From IMG/VR virus record IMGVR_UViG_3300037493_000931, positions 1 to 35,976 of that record: a DNA stretch of 35,976 bases; one strand, given 5' to 3'. Positions 24,847 to 30,367 of this stretch are shown piece by piece. This stretch comes from a virus. The notes beneath the pieces were generated by a model. It was given only the letters and a program-made list of their open reading frames with translations. It was not told the origin of the DNA and did not search any database. Each line of letters begins with the position of its first letter. Positions within the stretch are counted from its first letter, which is position 1. The position numbers were made by a program, and so were the translations under genes.

Positions 24847-25647
24847 ATGAAGCCAATAAAAAGCAAGTCAAAGATAATCGTTCTTCTTTCGGATTTGCAC
24901 ATTGGCTCAGTCGTCGGTCTGTGGCCGTCTGATTTCATCTCCAACGAAGGGTTCCCTATAGGTCAGAACGCATTCCAGAAATGGCTGTGGAATTGCTGGG
25001 ATGATTGCCATCAATGGATTGCCAAGACCGTTGGTGACGAGCCGTATGAGTTGGTAATCAATGGCGACTTGGTTGAAGGCATTCACCATCGCACAACGCA
25101 AGTAATGAGCGCGGATGTCAGCGACCAATCTACCGCCGTCATTCAGATCCTCCAGCCGATAACAGGCAAAGCTGCCGGCATTCACATCATCAAAGGAACG
25201 GAGTGCCACACGAGGAATGATGAGATTCGCATTGGCAAAGTTCTAGGCGCGTCGAAGAACCCTGAGAACGGACAGAACGCATGGGACAACCTGGACATTG
25301 AAATGAATGGAACGCTTATCAACTTCGCGCATCACATTTCAGCAACGTCCCGCCCGTATCTGGAAGCAGGGGCGCATAGCATCGCACTAGGAAGTATTAC
25401 ACACTCCCGCGCAAGAGTGGGCAAACGTATTCCATCTGTAATCTGTCGGGCGCATCGTCATCGACATGGAATCTGGACAGACGGCAACCAAGCATCGCTC
25501 ATCACAGGCGCGTGGCAGGGGCTTACCCGTCATGGCTACAAGGTTGTCCCCGACGCTATCACAGAGCCTTCCTGCATCATCCTCGACGCAAGGACAACGG
25601 ACAAGGGTGACCTACCACTATTTCACCAACGCAAATACATACCATAA
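24847..25647 (+). CDS. Calcineurin-like metallophosphoesterase (266 aa)
   Basis: The two-metal phosphoesterase motifs are in order: SDLHIGS (15-21), NGDLVEG (about 73-79), GTECHT in place of the usual GNHD (about 118), a His pair in FAHH (about 163), and AHRHRHG (about 201-207). The GTECH variant is known in phage members. Substrate cannot be told; such enzymes process phosphodiesters in nucleotides or nucleic acids. It directly abuts the lysis gene and ends overlapping the next start (TAATG). Confidence 0.8.
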   Translation: MKPIKSKSKIIVLLSDLHIGSVVGLWPSDFISNEGFPIGQNAFQKWLWNCWDDCHQWIAKTVGDEPYELVINGDLVEGIHHRTTQVMSADVSDQSTAVIQILQPITGKAAGIHIIKGTECHTRNDEIRIGKVLGASKNPENGQNAWDNLDIEMNGTLINFAHHISATSRPYLEAGAHSIALGSITHSRARVGKRIPSVICRAHRHRHGIWTDGNQASLITGAWQGLTRHGYKVVPDAITEPSCIILDARTTDKGDLPLFHQRKYIP

Positions 25648-25886
25648 TGGCAAAGAGCATCCCAAAAGTAAACGGCATGGACTGGATTATTGACCAGCTT
25701 AAAGAAGTCACTCCTGACCCAGATGAGTTCAGCGCACAGATGGTTGCTGAAAAACTCAATCAAAGATTTGGTGTTATTCACTGCATGATTCAAAGGAAGG
25801 TTGCTAAAGGAGAGCTTACTAAGCGCAAGATACTCGTCAATGGACGACATGTAAATTACTACAAGCGGGTCATTTCTTCCCCCTAA
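25647..25886 (+). CDS. Small winged-helix-like protein, last rightward gene (79 aa)
   Basis: A 79-residue basic protein whose central part (FSAQMVAEKLNQRFGVIHCMIQRKV...GELTKR) reads as a helix-turn-helix with a following beta wing. It may regulate late transcription. Its 3' end overlaps the convergent helicase-loader gene by 17 bp, so the two operons collide here without a visible terminator. Confidence 0.65.
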   Translation: MAKSIPKVNGMDWIIDQLKEVTPDPDEFSAQMVAEKLNQRFGVIHCMIQRKVAKGELTKRKILVNGRHVNYYKRVISSP

Positions 25887-26451
25887 ACGATTCCCAGTTA
25901 AAAGCTAACGCTTCGCCATTCTCATTAAACCTATCCATCACAGCGGGGGATAGAGTGGATGATAGCTTCTCAAATGTATAGTTTGAAATCAGGATTGTTG
26001 GCATGTTGTCTAAATACCTAGCGTCGATGATGGCTGTGAGCTTGTCGTCCTCGAATTTCGTCTCTCCCCTGACCTGCACTTCGTCAATCACCAGCAGGGC
26101 AGCATCGCAGTAATCTTTGATAACTTCCCTTTCTGACTTCTCAGACCCCTCGGTGTAAGTGGATTTGATTGTTGAGAAAAGGTTCATTGCTGTGGTGTAA
26201 ACCATCGGACGCTTCCTGTAAGTGGTCGTCCATCCTGGCTCCCCCGTGCTGATGTTCGGTCGCTTGGACTTGTGCGCTCTAGCAACCTCCCATGCCATCC
26301 GCGTCTTGCCTGTGCCATATCCCCCGTGGAGGATCGTAATGCCCCCAGAATCGGTTGCGGCAAGTGCTTTGGCGTAGTTTGCCAACCATCCTTCACCTGT
26401 CGCTGGTGGGGCATCCTCGTAGCGTTTTGGGAATCCTCGTAGTGGGTTCAT
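25870..26451 (-). CDS. DnaC/IstB-like AAA+ helicase loader (193 aa)
   Basis: Walker A GGYGTGKT is at residues 43-50, Walker B LLVIDE at 119-124, a sensor-1 Asn in PTILISNY near 156-163, and an arginine-finger region SPAVMDRF near 169-176. The 193-residue length and motif spacing match DnaC-type loaders. It would load the host replicative helicase at the phage origin, since the window encodes no helicase. It is the last gene of the leftward operon and is coupled to the preceding gene by ATGA. Confidence 0.85.
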   Translation of the reverse strand: MNPLRGFPKRYEDAPPATGEGWLANYAKALAATDSGGITILHGGYGTGKTRMAWEVARAHKSKRPNISTGEPGWTTTYRKRPMVYTTAMNLFSTIKSTYTEGSEKSEREVIKDYCDAALLVIDEVQVRGETKFEDDKLTAIIDARYLDNMPTILISNYTFEKLSSTLSPAVMDRFNENGEALAFNWESFRGKK

Positions 26452-26726
26452 AGTTGATTGATGATTTGTGAAACTGTGTAAGTGTGTGCTTTGTTAAGCA
26501 GGTGGGAGTAGTCAACGGGAAGTGTCGGTTCGATATTCTCTGAATCAGCGGTGCGGATAAGCATTTCAGCCGCCTGGCTTACGCTGCATTTCTCACGCTG
26601 TGCAAGCCGACGAATACGCTGGAATGTTTCTTGCTCCAATCGGAGGACGATAATTGCTTTCACCTCCCACGGTTTCTTCCTCCTACGCCCTGTGACGATA
26701 TTGAATCCCTTGTCGCTAGCTCTCAT
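26448..26726 (-). CDS. Ribbon-helix-helix-like DNA-binding protein (92 aa)
   Basis: Residues about 22-60 (VKAIIVLRLEQETFQRIRRL...KCSVSQAAEMLIRTA) fit a ribbon-helix-helix fold: a beta strand, a helix, and a second helix starting SVSQAAE. A basic N-terminus (TGRRRKKPW) adds DNA affinity. It could be an autorepressor of the early operon or an origin-binding accessory. ATGA overlaps join it to both neighbours. Confidence 0.65.
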   Translation of the reverse strand: MRASDKGFNIVTGRRRKKPWEVKAIIVLRLEQETFQRIRRLAQREKCSVSQAAEMLIRTADSENIEPTLPVDYSHLLNKAHTYTVSQIINQL

Positions 26727-26926
26727 GACAATTTATATTGAGCAAAGGTTTTTCCGTTACGGGTTATCGGCGTTGTGCGAATATCCACCCCATCCTTGCG
26801 GAGTTCGGCTATTCTTGCAGCAAGGCGCATACATCCCCATTTCTCAAGAGCTTGCATTGGTGTTAGTTTGTAGCCCCGTAGGAGCCATGCGTGTATCTTT
26901 TTAGTTGTGCTTGGTTGTTTATTCAT
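26723..26926 (-). CDS. Small helix-turn-helix phage protein (67 aa)
   Basis: The 67-residue protein shows the pattern IHAWLLRGYKLTPMQALEKWGCMRLAARIAELRKDG followed by a short wing. It belongs to a common group of small phage winged-helix proteins. It is the first gene downstream of the cassette array on this strand, and its start is 19 bp from the outermost attC-like box. Confidence 0.7.
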   Translation of the reverse strand: MNKQPSTTKKIHAWLLRGYKLTPMQALEKWGCMRLAARIAELRKDGVDIRTTPITRNGKTFAQYKLS

Positions 26927-26944
26927 TTTGTTGTGTTGTGTAAA

Positions 26945-26999
26945 TTCTAACTTATCGCATCAGGAAAGGCTCTTGCCTTCCTGTGCTGGGGTGTTCGTT
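26945..26999 (+). other. attC-like site a (55 bp)
   Basis: The outer boxes are TTCTAAC (26945-26951) and GTTCGTT (26993-26999). The inner arms CAGGAAAGGC (26961-26970) and GCCTTCCTG (26975-26983) pair perfectly apart from one extra A. It is the shortest and leftmost site. Confidence 0.65.
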
Positions 27000-27037
27000 G
27001 AAGAATTTCCAGAACCACCAACCACCGCACCAACACC

Positions 27038-27328
27038 ATGAGACATAATCTGTTTATCGTCTACGACCTCAATTCGCCCGGACAGAACTACGCCGCCGTC
27101 AGAGACGCTATCAAGGCTCTCGGGAAGTGGCACCAGTTCCAATACTCCCTCTTCTACGTCAATACGCTGTTCAGCGCAGAGGATGCCTTTGCCAAGGTCA
27201 TCTCCGTTATGGACACCAACGATCGGTTGGCGGTGATTAACGCCGAGAGAGGTGTTGTCAGCACTTGGGATCGGCCTCCCATCACTGAGATAAACGCCAT
27301 CTGGAGTCAGCACCAGGTCGAAGGGTGA
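27038..27328 (+). CDS. Cas2/SinR-like small protein, cassette 1 (96 aa)
   Basis: The product begins with beta strand NLFIVYDLNSPGQNY (residues 4-18), then a helix, then WHQFQYSLFYVNT (about 31-43), a second helix and DTNDRLAVINA (about 58-68). This is the ferredoxin-like layout of Cas2 and the related SinR/VapD-type proteins; YDLNSPGQ is typical of the SinR-like branch. No cas1 or CRISPR is near, so an adaptation role is unlikely; an RNase/toxin-like or counter-defence role is possible. It is the only cassette gene in the standard orientation, followed by its own attC-like site. A long antisense frame exists but lacks recognisable features. Confidence 0.65.
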   Translation: MRHNLFIVYDLNSPGQNYAAVRDAIKALGKWHQFQYSLFYVNTLFSAEDAFAKVISVMDTNDRLAVINAERGVVSTWDRPPITEINAIWSQHQVEG

Positions 27329-27424
27329 GCTGTCTTTATTACTTATTTGCATATTTTCAAGCGGACTGCATTCCGAACTCACCACTCAAAGGCAGGTGAC
27401 ATCCCATAAAGAATAATGAAGAGC

Positions 27425-27513
27425 AACGAACAAGACGCTTCATGCAACCCGCCGGAGCGTCTTTCTTACAATCGGAGTATAGCGTGGGCGGGTGCATGAG
27501 CTAGGCGTTCGGC
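27425..27513 (+). other. attC-like site 1 (89 bp)
   Basis: The outer boxes are AACGAAC (27425-27431) and GTTCGGC (27507-27513). Inner arms TCATGCAACCCGCC (27440-27453) and GGCGGGTGCATGA (27487-27499) pair over 13 bp with one extra A on the left. AACGAAC is the exact complement of the GTTCGTT that opens its cassette at 26993. Confidence 0.85.
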
Positions 27514-27788
27514 AAACAAGGAGAGTCGTCCGGCACTATGGGAGTGCATCCGCCATCCGTTCGTTCCGGCGTGACTTCCTGCCGTGGATGGGCTGCGAGA
27601 TAGACTTTGAAGCTGCGCCACTGGTCGCGGCGTTTCTCCCACTGTCCGGGGGCTGGTTCGATTCCGTCGTGGTCGTGGTTGAAGAAAGCCTGTTCGATGG
27701 TCTCAATGTCGAAAGTTCCCGCCAATGCCGAACAAGGCGGTGGAGGACAACAGCCTCCCGTTGAGTCTTTTGGTGTATTCATAGTCAT
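27501..27788 (-). CDS. Cassette 2 hypothetical protein (95 aa)
   Basis: The frame starts inside the loop of attC-like site 2 (ATGA overlap with the upstream cassette gene; MNTPKDS two codons later is an alternative start) and ends within site 1 as ...CLPNA-stop. The first 20 residues (Cys/Pro-rich, CCPPPPC) are therefore encoded by attC sequence. The middle (IETIEQAFFNHDHDGIEPAPGQWEKRRDQW...) looks like a genuine soluble domain. Function unknown. Confidence 0.6.
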   Translation of the reverse strand: MTMNTPKDSTGGCCPPPPCSALAGTFDIETIEQAFFNHDHDGIEPAPGQWEKRRDQWRSFKVYLAAHPRQEVTPERTDGGCTPIVPDDSPCLPNA

Positions 27789-27824
27789 TTGGCGGGAGGC
27801 TGTGCCTCACCTTGGGCGTTCGGC
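27727..27824 (+). other. attC-like site 2 (98 bp)
   Basis: The outer boxes GCCGAAC (27727-27733) and GTTCGGC (27818-27824) are fully complementary. Arms GGTGGAGG.CAACAGCCTCCCG and CGGGAGGCTGTGCCTCACC pair with three extra bases on the left arm, one of them the A seen in the other sites. The loop holds the minus-strand start codon of the cassette 2 gene. Confidence 0.8.
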
Positions 27825-28060
27825 AGACAATTATTACATTTAGGCTTCCCACCGAAAACGCGCCACCCAGCAGACCAAGCCTGTTCCGCGCATTCATCCT
27901 TGGTCTTACGGTAAAACCCCTCACCCCCGCATCCATTTGGGCAGAAGATTCGCCATTCACGCATTTCGCCGCCGTTATAATCCTTGTGCGACAAATACGG
28001 AATTAAAGAAGCCGAACAATTCGTGGGAGGCAACGCCTCGGAGTTAGTTAATGTATTCAT
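27785..28060 (-). CDS. Cassette 3 zinc-binding-type protein (91 aa)
   Basis: The 91-residue frame starts in the loop of site 3 and ends in site 2 with a TGA shared with the next ATG (ATGA). The N-terminus carries EALPPTNCSAS, encoded by the attC arm and nearly repeated in the cassette 6 protein. The body has four Cys/Gly motifs (FCPNGCGG, C, KPKCNNC) that fit a zinc ribbon. Probably a small regulatory or nucleic-acid-binding phage protein. Confidence 0.65.
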   Translation of the reverse strand: MNTLTNSEALPPTNCSASLIPYLSHKDYNGGEMREWRIFCPNGCGGEGFYRKTKDECAEQAWSAGWRVFGGKPKCNNCLPNAQGEAQPPAK

Positions 28061-28096
28061 GGTCGTTAGGGGCGTGCCTCCACAGAGGCGTTAGCC
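28011..28096 (+). other. attC-like site 3 (86 bp)
   Basis: The outer boxes are GCCGAAC (28011-28017) and GTTAGCC (28090-28096). Arms GTGGGAGGCAACGCC (28023-28037) and GGCGTGCCTCCAC (28071-28083) pair with two extra bases, including the A. GCCGAAC is the exact complement of the GTTCGGC that opens its cassette at 27818. Confidence 0.85.
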
Positions 28097-28287
28097 GGAG
28101 AATGCTTGATGCAATGCTTACAGGTCACGTGCTTCCAGTTTCTCGCCAGCAGTCCGCGAGGTGGTCGCTTGGAGTAGTAGCCTTTTCCTCCACGGCAAAC
28201 GGTGGTGGGTGTCAGTTCGTATTGCCCAAGCCCGACGTAGGCGTTGACCTTGGATTTGTAGTTCGCTTTGTGGATCGTTTCGCTCAT
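28066..28287 (-). CDS. Cassette 4 hypothetical protein (73 aa)
   Basis: I chose MSETIHKANY at 28287 with an A-rich leader; the frame is open back to an ATG at 28368 inside site 4 (MHGKANS...), which may be used as in neighbouring cassettes. The body includes a basic stretch (GGKGYYSKRPPRGLL) and a Cys pair (TCKHC). The last residues SPANASVEARP are encoded by the arm of site 3. Function unknown. Confidence 0.6.
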   Translation of the reverse strand: MSETIHKANYKSKVNAYVGLGQYELTPTTVCRGGKGYYSKRPPRGLLARNWKHVTCKHCIKHSPANASVEARP

Positions 28288-28298
28288 AATTTTAAGAA

Positions 28299-28417
28299 GG
28301 ATAACGTGCGGATGCGTTGTTGTGCATGAAAGGAGGTTTTGTGTATTGCTATTCGCTTTGCCGTGCATGCGTGTTATTCAAGGTCGGTTTTGGTTGTCCT
28401 GTGCTGAGGTGTTCGCA
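28299..28417 (+). other. attC-like site 4, degenerate (119 bp)
   Basis: The outer boxes are GGATAAC (28299-28305; 6/7 complementary to the cassette start GTTAGCC at 28090) and GTTCGCA (28411-28417). The interior holds a TGCATGAAA...TTTTGTGTA hairpin that recurs at 29219 and 30314. Arm pairing is poorer than in sites 1-3. Confidence 0.5.
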
Positions 28418-28536
28418 TTACATAAAGATTAAAGACATTCCGACTAATGCCCATAAAGCCGCTGTCTCGCCGTTTCCGTTTTTTAGCATGGCCGTTGCGA
28501 CTGGAAGCATGGCAATGCCCAAAATAATGCGAACAA
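28411..28536. repeat. Duplicated cassette body, copy 1
   Basis: These 126 bp match 29015-29140 with four differences that I count. The match starts exactly at GTTCGC and ends two bases after GCGAAC, where the sequences diverge abruptly. The limits coincide with the attC-like boxes. Confidence 0.9.
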
Positions 28537-28576
28537 TTCGCGGCAGATCAACCGCCCATTTGCTTTTCAATTTCAT
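28418..28576 (-). CDS. Cassette 5 two-helix membrane protein, copy 1 (52 aa)
   Basis: The start (MKLKSKWAV) lies in the loop of site 5 with an ATGA overlap on the preceding gene. The first 14 residues come from the attC arm. The remainder (IVRIILGIAMLPVATAML, then GETAALWALVGMSLIF) forms two transmembrane helices with a short polar turn. The C-terminal 30-plus residues are identical to the protein at 29022-29189. Possibly a holin-like or envelope protein; unknown. Confidence 0.65.
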   Translation of the reverse strand: MKLKSKWAVDLPRIVRIILGIAMLPVATAMLKNGNGETAALWALVGMSLIFM

Positions 28577-28624
28577 TTCGTTGGCATTTCTTGCGCGGCG
28601 GTGCCTGCGCTGTTTTGGTTCGCG
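28528..28624 (+). other. attC-like site 5 (97 bp)
   Basis: The outer boxes TGCGAAC (28528-28534) and GTTCGCG (28618-28624) pair over six bases. The inner arms (28539-28556 and 28597-28609) pair only with several bulges. TGCGAAC is the exact complement of the GTTCGCA that opens its cassette at 28411. Confidence 0.65.
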
Positions 28625-28977
28625 GGAGAAAATGACCATGTAATCGTCTCGTCCTTGTGCGGCAGTCCGCAGATATTACAGCACTTGATTTCCACCCATC
28701 CGGTTGAGTCTTCCCCGCACGCGCATTTCGGCTTGTGCATCTTTTCCAACGCCTGCTTGCAATGATTGCGCTCCCAAGTAACGCGTATGATGTCATTAAC
28801 GGCATTTGTAGCCTCTATAATGGCATCATTCATGCGCTTTTCCATGCTTCTCATGCTCATTACAAGATCGCTTTCACATTCGGCGTTAGCTACTGCTTCA
28901 TCGGTTTCTGGTGTGTCCCAAAAAGAAGAGGAACAATTTGTTGTAGGCAATGCCTCGGGTTTGGTTGGTTGGTTCAT
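28573..28977 (-). CDS. Cassette 6 coiled-coil/zinc-motif protein (134 aa)
   Basis: The start is at 28977 in the loop of site 6. The N-terminus has EALPTTNCSSS as in cassette 3, then TPETDEAVANAE and a helical stretch (MEKRMNDAIIEATNAVNDII, WERNHCKQALEKM). A Cys-rich part follows (CACGE...CCNICGLPH) that fits a zinc ribbon. It ends in site 5 as ...SPANQNSAGTAAQEMPTK. The TPETDE / helical pattern resembles the early protein at 30502-30894. Function unknown. Confidence 0.65.
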   Translation of the reverse strand: MNQPTKPEALPTTNCSSSFWDTPETDEAVANAECESDLVMSMRSMEKRMNDAIIEATNAVNDIIRVTWERNHCKQALEKMHKPKCACGEDSTGWVEIKCCNICGLPHKDETITWSFSPANQNSAGTAAQEMPTK

Positions 28978-29021
28978 ATTATTCAGTTTTGTTTTGGTTG
29001 TTGTTGGCTGGGGTGTTCGCA
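28928..29021 (+). other. attC-like site 6, degenerate (94 bp)
   Basis: The outer boxes are GAGGAAC (28928-28934) and GTTCGCA (29015-29021). The left half resembles site 3 (GAACAATT...GTAGGCAATGCCTCGG) while the right half resembles site 4 (GGTTGTT...GGGGTGTTCGC). The arms hardly pair, and it looks like a hybrid of two sites. Confidence 0.45.
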
Positions 29022-29140
29022 TTACATAAAAATCAGAGACATTCCGACTAATGCCCATAAAGCCGCTGTCTCGCCGTTTCCGTTTTTTAGCATGGCCGTT
29101 GCGACTGGAAGCATGGCAATGCCCGAAATAATGCGAACAA
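29015..29140. repeat. Duplicated cassette body, copy 2
   Basis: Second copy of 28411-28536, with the same limits at the attC-like boxes. Confidence 0.9.
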
Positions 29141-29189
29141 GGCGTGCGAGGCAACGCGAGGAACGTCTGATTTTGGATTCGGGCTTCAT
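29022..29189 (-). CDS. Cassette 7 two-helix membrane protein, copy 2 (55 aa)
   Basis: Starts at MKPESKIRRSS in the loop of site 7. The frame is also open upstream to an ATG at 29261 (MHNKRLDIHK...), shared with the cassette 10 gene leader. The first 17 residues are encoded by the attC arm and differ from copy 1, while the two-helix body is almost identical. The pair shows the same body joined to two different attC-encoded N-termini. Confidence 0.65.
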   Translation of the reverse strand: MKPESKIRRSSRCLARLVRIISGIAMLPVATAMLKNGNGETAALWALVGMSLIFM

Positions 29190-29219
29190 TCGTCGCGTGC
29201 CTCCACTTGGTCGTTCGGC
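29132..29219 (+). other. attC-like site 7 (88 bp)
   Basis: The outer boxes are TGCGAAC (29132-29138) and GTTCGGC (29213-29219). Arms GTGCGAGGCAACGCGA (29144-29159) and TCGCGTGCCTCCAC (29193-29206) pair with two extra bases in the same places as site 3. TGCGAAC exactly complements the cassette start GTTCGCA at 29015. Confidence 0.85.
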
Positions 29220-29306
29220 ATGAAAGGCGGTTTTGTGTATGTCTAGGCGTTTGTTGTGCATGAGTGTTGCTTAAAGTTTGCCCTTCTCGCCTTCCTGTGC
29301 TGGGGT
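29190..29306. other. Cassette 8 remnant without a clear gene
   Basis: Between the boxes GTTCGGC (29213) and GTTAGCC (29307) there is only a copy of the roughly 60-bp CATGAAA...TAGGCGTTTGTTGTGCATGAGTG element also present at 30315-30366, plus the CCTTCCTGTGCTGGGGTGTT tail shared with site a. No AAC box is present on the plus strand, so its site is degraded. Confidence 0.55.
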
Positions 29307-29307
29307 G

Positions 29308-30054
29308 TTAGCCCAAGAGAAAGGCGGTTTGCGTGGTGATCGGTGCGTTGATTTCATAGCGTTGGCTTTGTCCTTTCGGGTATGGTTCCACAGGGTATTT
29401 GAGAGCCGCCCTGATTGCGGACTGTTGCTTTTTCGTTCCCACCGCGAAGACATAGCGATGCTTTCGCGGGCGGTCGTCCAGATAGAAGTCGTCACCGTAT
29501 TTCTCGCGCATCCATTCAGCGCGGTTGGCTTGGCCTCGGCTTTCGTCTGCCACGGTTGCGCCGTGGAGATGTTCGCGGCCTTTGATTTTCCAGTCTGTGC
29601 GCTTCGCGCTCAGTCCGGTGTAGATGAAGTTCGTTGCTTGGTAGATGTAGCCGACATGCCCTTGTGCCGTGTCTGCGTAGCTTACCACCACGGACGGTTT
29701 CGGCAGCATCCTCAGCGACCTTCCCACCAGTAGGCTTGCCACGTTTGGGGAGTTCTCGCAGCACAGGCGATTCAGTTCCAGCACATGCTCTGCCCATTCG
29801 TCGCCGCACAGTCCGCCTCTCAGCGGTGCGCTTGCTGGCGTGCCGTATGTCACCACCCCGACAAGCTCCGTGCCCCGCCACGCTCCGAAGGCGTAGGAGA
29901 TCGGACACATGCGCTTTGCATAGTGCCGCATTAGCAAGAACGGTTCGGCCTCCTTCGCTGGTATCGCAGCCACCAAAAGAGGGCTAACAAGACGCTGCAT
30001 GGAATGCCGCGCAGCGTCTTTGGCGAGTTCGGGAGTCTGTGATGCGGCATCCAT
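29308..30054 (-). CDS. Mom-like DNA modification protein, cassette 9 (248 aa)
   Basis: The core carries VVSYADTAQGH (residues 123-133) followed by VGYIYQATNFIYTG (134-147), the most typical block of the phage Mu Mom family. Mom is a GNAT-fold enzyme that adds a methylcarbamoyl group to adenine and protects phage DNA from restriction. Upstream parts (ISYAFGAWRGTELVGVVTYG, LELNRLCCENSPN) also fit. I chose the ATG at 30054, within site 9, five bases after the preceding stop; the first 25 residues are attC-encoded. The stop codon lies in the box GTTAGCC at 29307. A small zinc-ribbon gene lies two genes upstream. Confidence 0.75.
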   Translation of the reverse strand: MDAASQTPELAKDAARHSMQRLVSPLLVAAIPAKEAEPFLLMRHYAKRMCPISYAFGAWRGTELVGVVTYGTPASAPLRGGLCGDEWAEHVLELNRLCCENSPNVASLLVGRSLRMLPKPSVVVSYADTAQGHVGYIYQATNFIYTGLSAKRTDWKIKGREHLHGATVADESRGQANRAEWMREKYGDDFYLDDRPRKHRYVFAVGTKKQQSAIRAALKYPVEPYPKGQSQRYEINAPITTQTAFLLG

Positions 30055-30071
30055 GAGCTTATGCGTTAGCG
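29982..30071 (+). other. attC-like site 9 (90 bp)
   Basis: The outer boxes GGCTAAC (29982-29988) and GTTAGCG (30065-30071) pair over six bases. Arms CATGGAATGCCGC (29998-30010) and GCGGCATCCATG (30044-30055) pair over 12 bp with one extra A. GGCTAAC exactly complements the cassette start GTTAGCC at 29307. Confidence 0.85.
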
Positions 30072-30358
30072 GAAGAAATCCACCCGGCGAAAAACGCTTC
30101 GAGCCGGGCCGGGAATAGTCCGCCAGATTCGTTTGTCCCAAGGATGGCATCGTCTAGGCAGTCGAAGTGTATTTCTTCTTTTGCCCACTCCTCGTATGCG
30201 GCTTTTGCCTGCATCGCGGTTTCGAAGTTGTAGCCGTAGGGTTTCCATCGTTCTTCGAGCTGTTCCAGTCCGGAGACATCCTCCAAGACCGCTAACCAGC
30301 GGATGCGTTGTTGTGTATGAAATGCGGTTTCGTGCATGTCTAGGCGTTTGTTGTGCAT
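30059..30358 (-). CDS. Cassette 10 hypothetical protein (99 aa)
   Basis: The 99-residue frame starts in the right-hand site (MHNKRLDMHETAFH, nearly repeated in the leader at 29261) and ends in site 9 as ...ISSANA. The body is acidic and helical (GLEQLEERWKPYGYNFETAM, AYEEWAKEEIHFD). Not recognised; the body length suggests a genuine domain. Confidence 0.6.
   Translation of the reverse strand: MHNKRLDMHETAFHTQQRIRWLAVLEDVSGLEQLEERWKPYGYNFETAMQAKAAYEEWAKEEIHFDCLDDAILGTNESGGLFPARLEAFFAGWISSANA
30290..30352 (+). other. attC-like site 10, right end of array (63 bp)
   Basis: The outer boxes are CGCTAAC (30290-30296) and GTTTGTT (30346-30352). The inner hairpin TGTATGAAA / TTTCGTGCA pairs with wobbles. 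CGCTAAC exactly complements the cassette start GTTAGCG at 30065. Beyond it the ordinary phage operon resumes. Confidence 0.65.
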
Positions 30359-30367
30359 GAGTGTTGT

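Larger units (their letters stand above)
26945..30352. mobile_element. Integrase-less attC-like gene cassette array
   Basis: About ten modules are each bounded by a GTTNNNN heptamer on the left and an attC-like site on the right (plus-strand orientation). The left heptamer is the exact reverse complement of the heptamer opening the module's own site in seven cases: modules starting at 26993, 27507, 27818, 28411, 29015, 29307 and 30065. One further case matches 6/7 (28090). The inner arms pair with an extra A on the left arm, as in known integron attC sites, and several sites open with AACAAG or AACAATTC. No tyrosine recombinase is encoded in the window, so mobility would need a host integrase. 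Most cargo genes run leftward, against the attC direction. Confidence 0.8.

Noticed and set aside
26960-27385. A 141-codon minus-strand frame opposite the Cas2-like gene
   Set aside because: It lacks recognisable domains, has Val/Gly/Ser-rich antisense-type composition, and the plus-strand frame shows a clear Cas2/SinR pattern.
28051-29223. Plus-strand frames in the cassette array as alternative cassette genes in classical orientation
   Set aside because: They mirror minus-strand genes that have zinc motifs, ATGA overlaps, paralogous N-termini and operon continuity; the plus-strand products look like antisense translations.
29271-29495. A minus-strand frame ending ...NTPAQEGEKGKL overlapping the Mom-like gene
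   Set aside because: It lies in another phase of a gene with strong family motifs; only its tail, from the shared site sequence, looks familiar.
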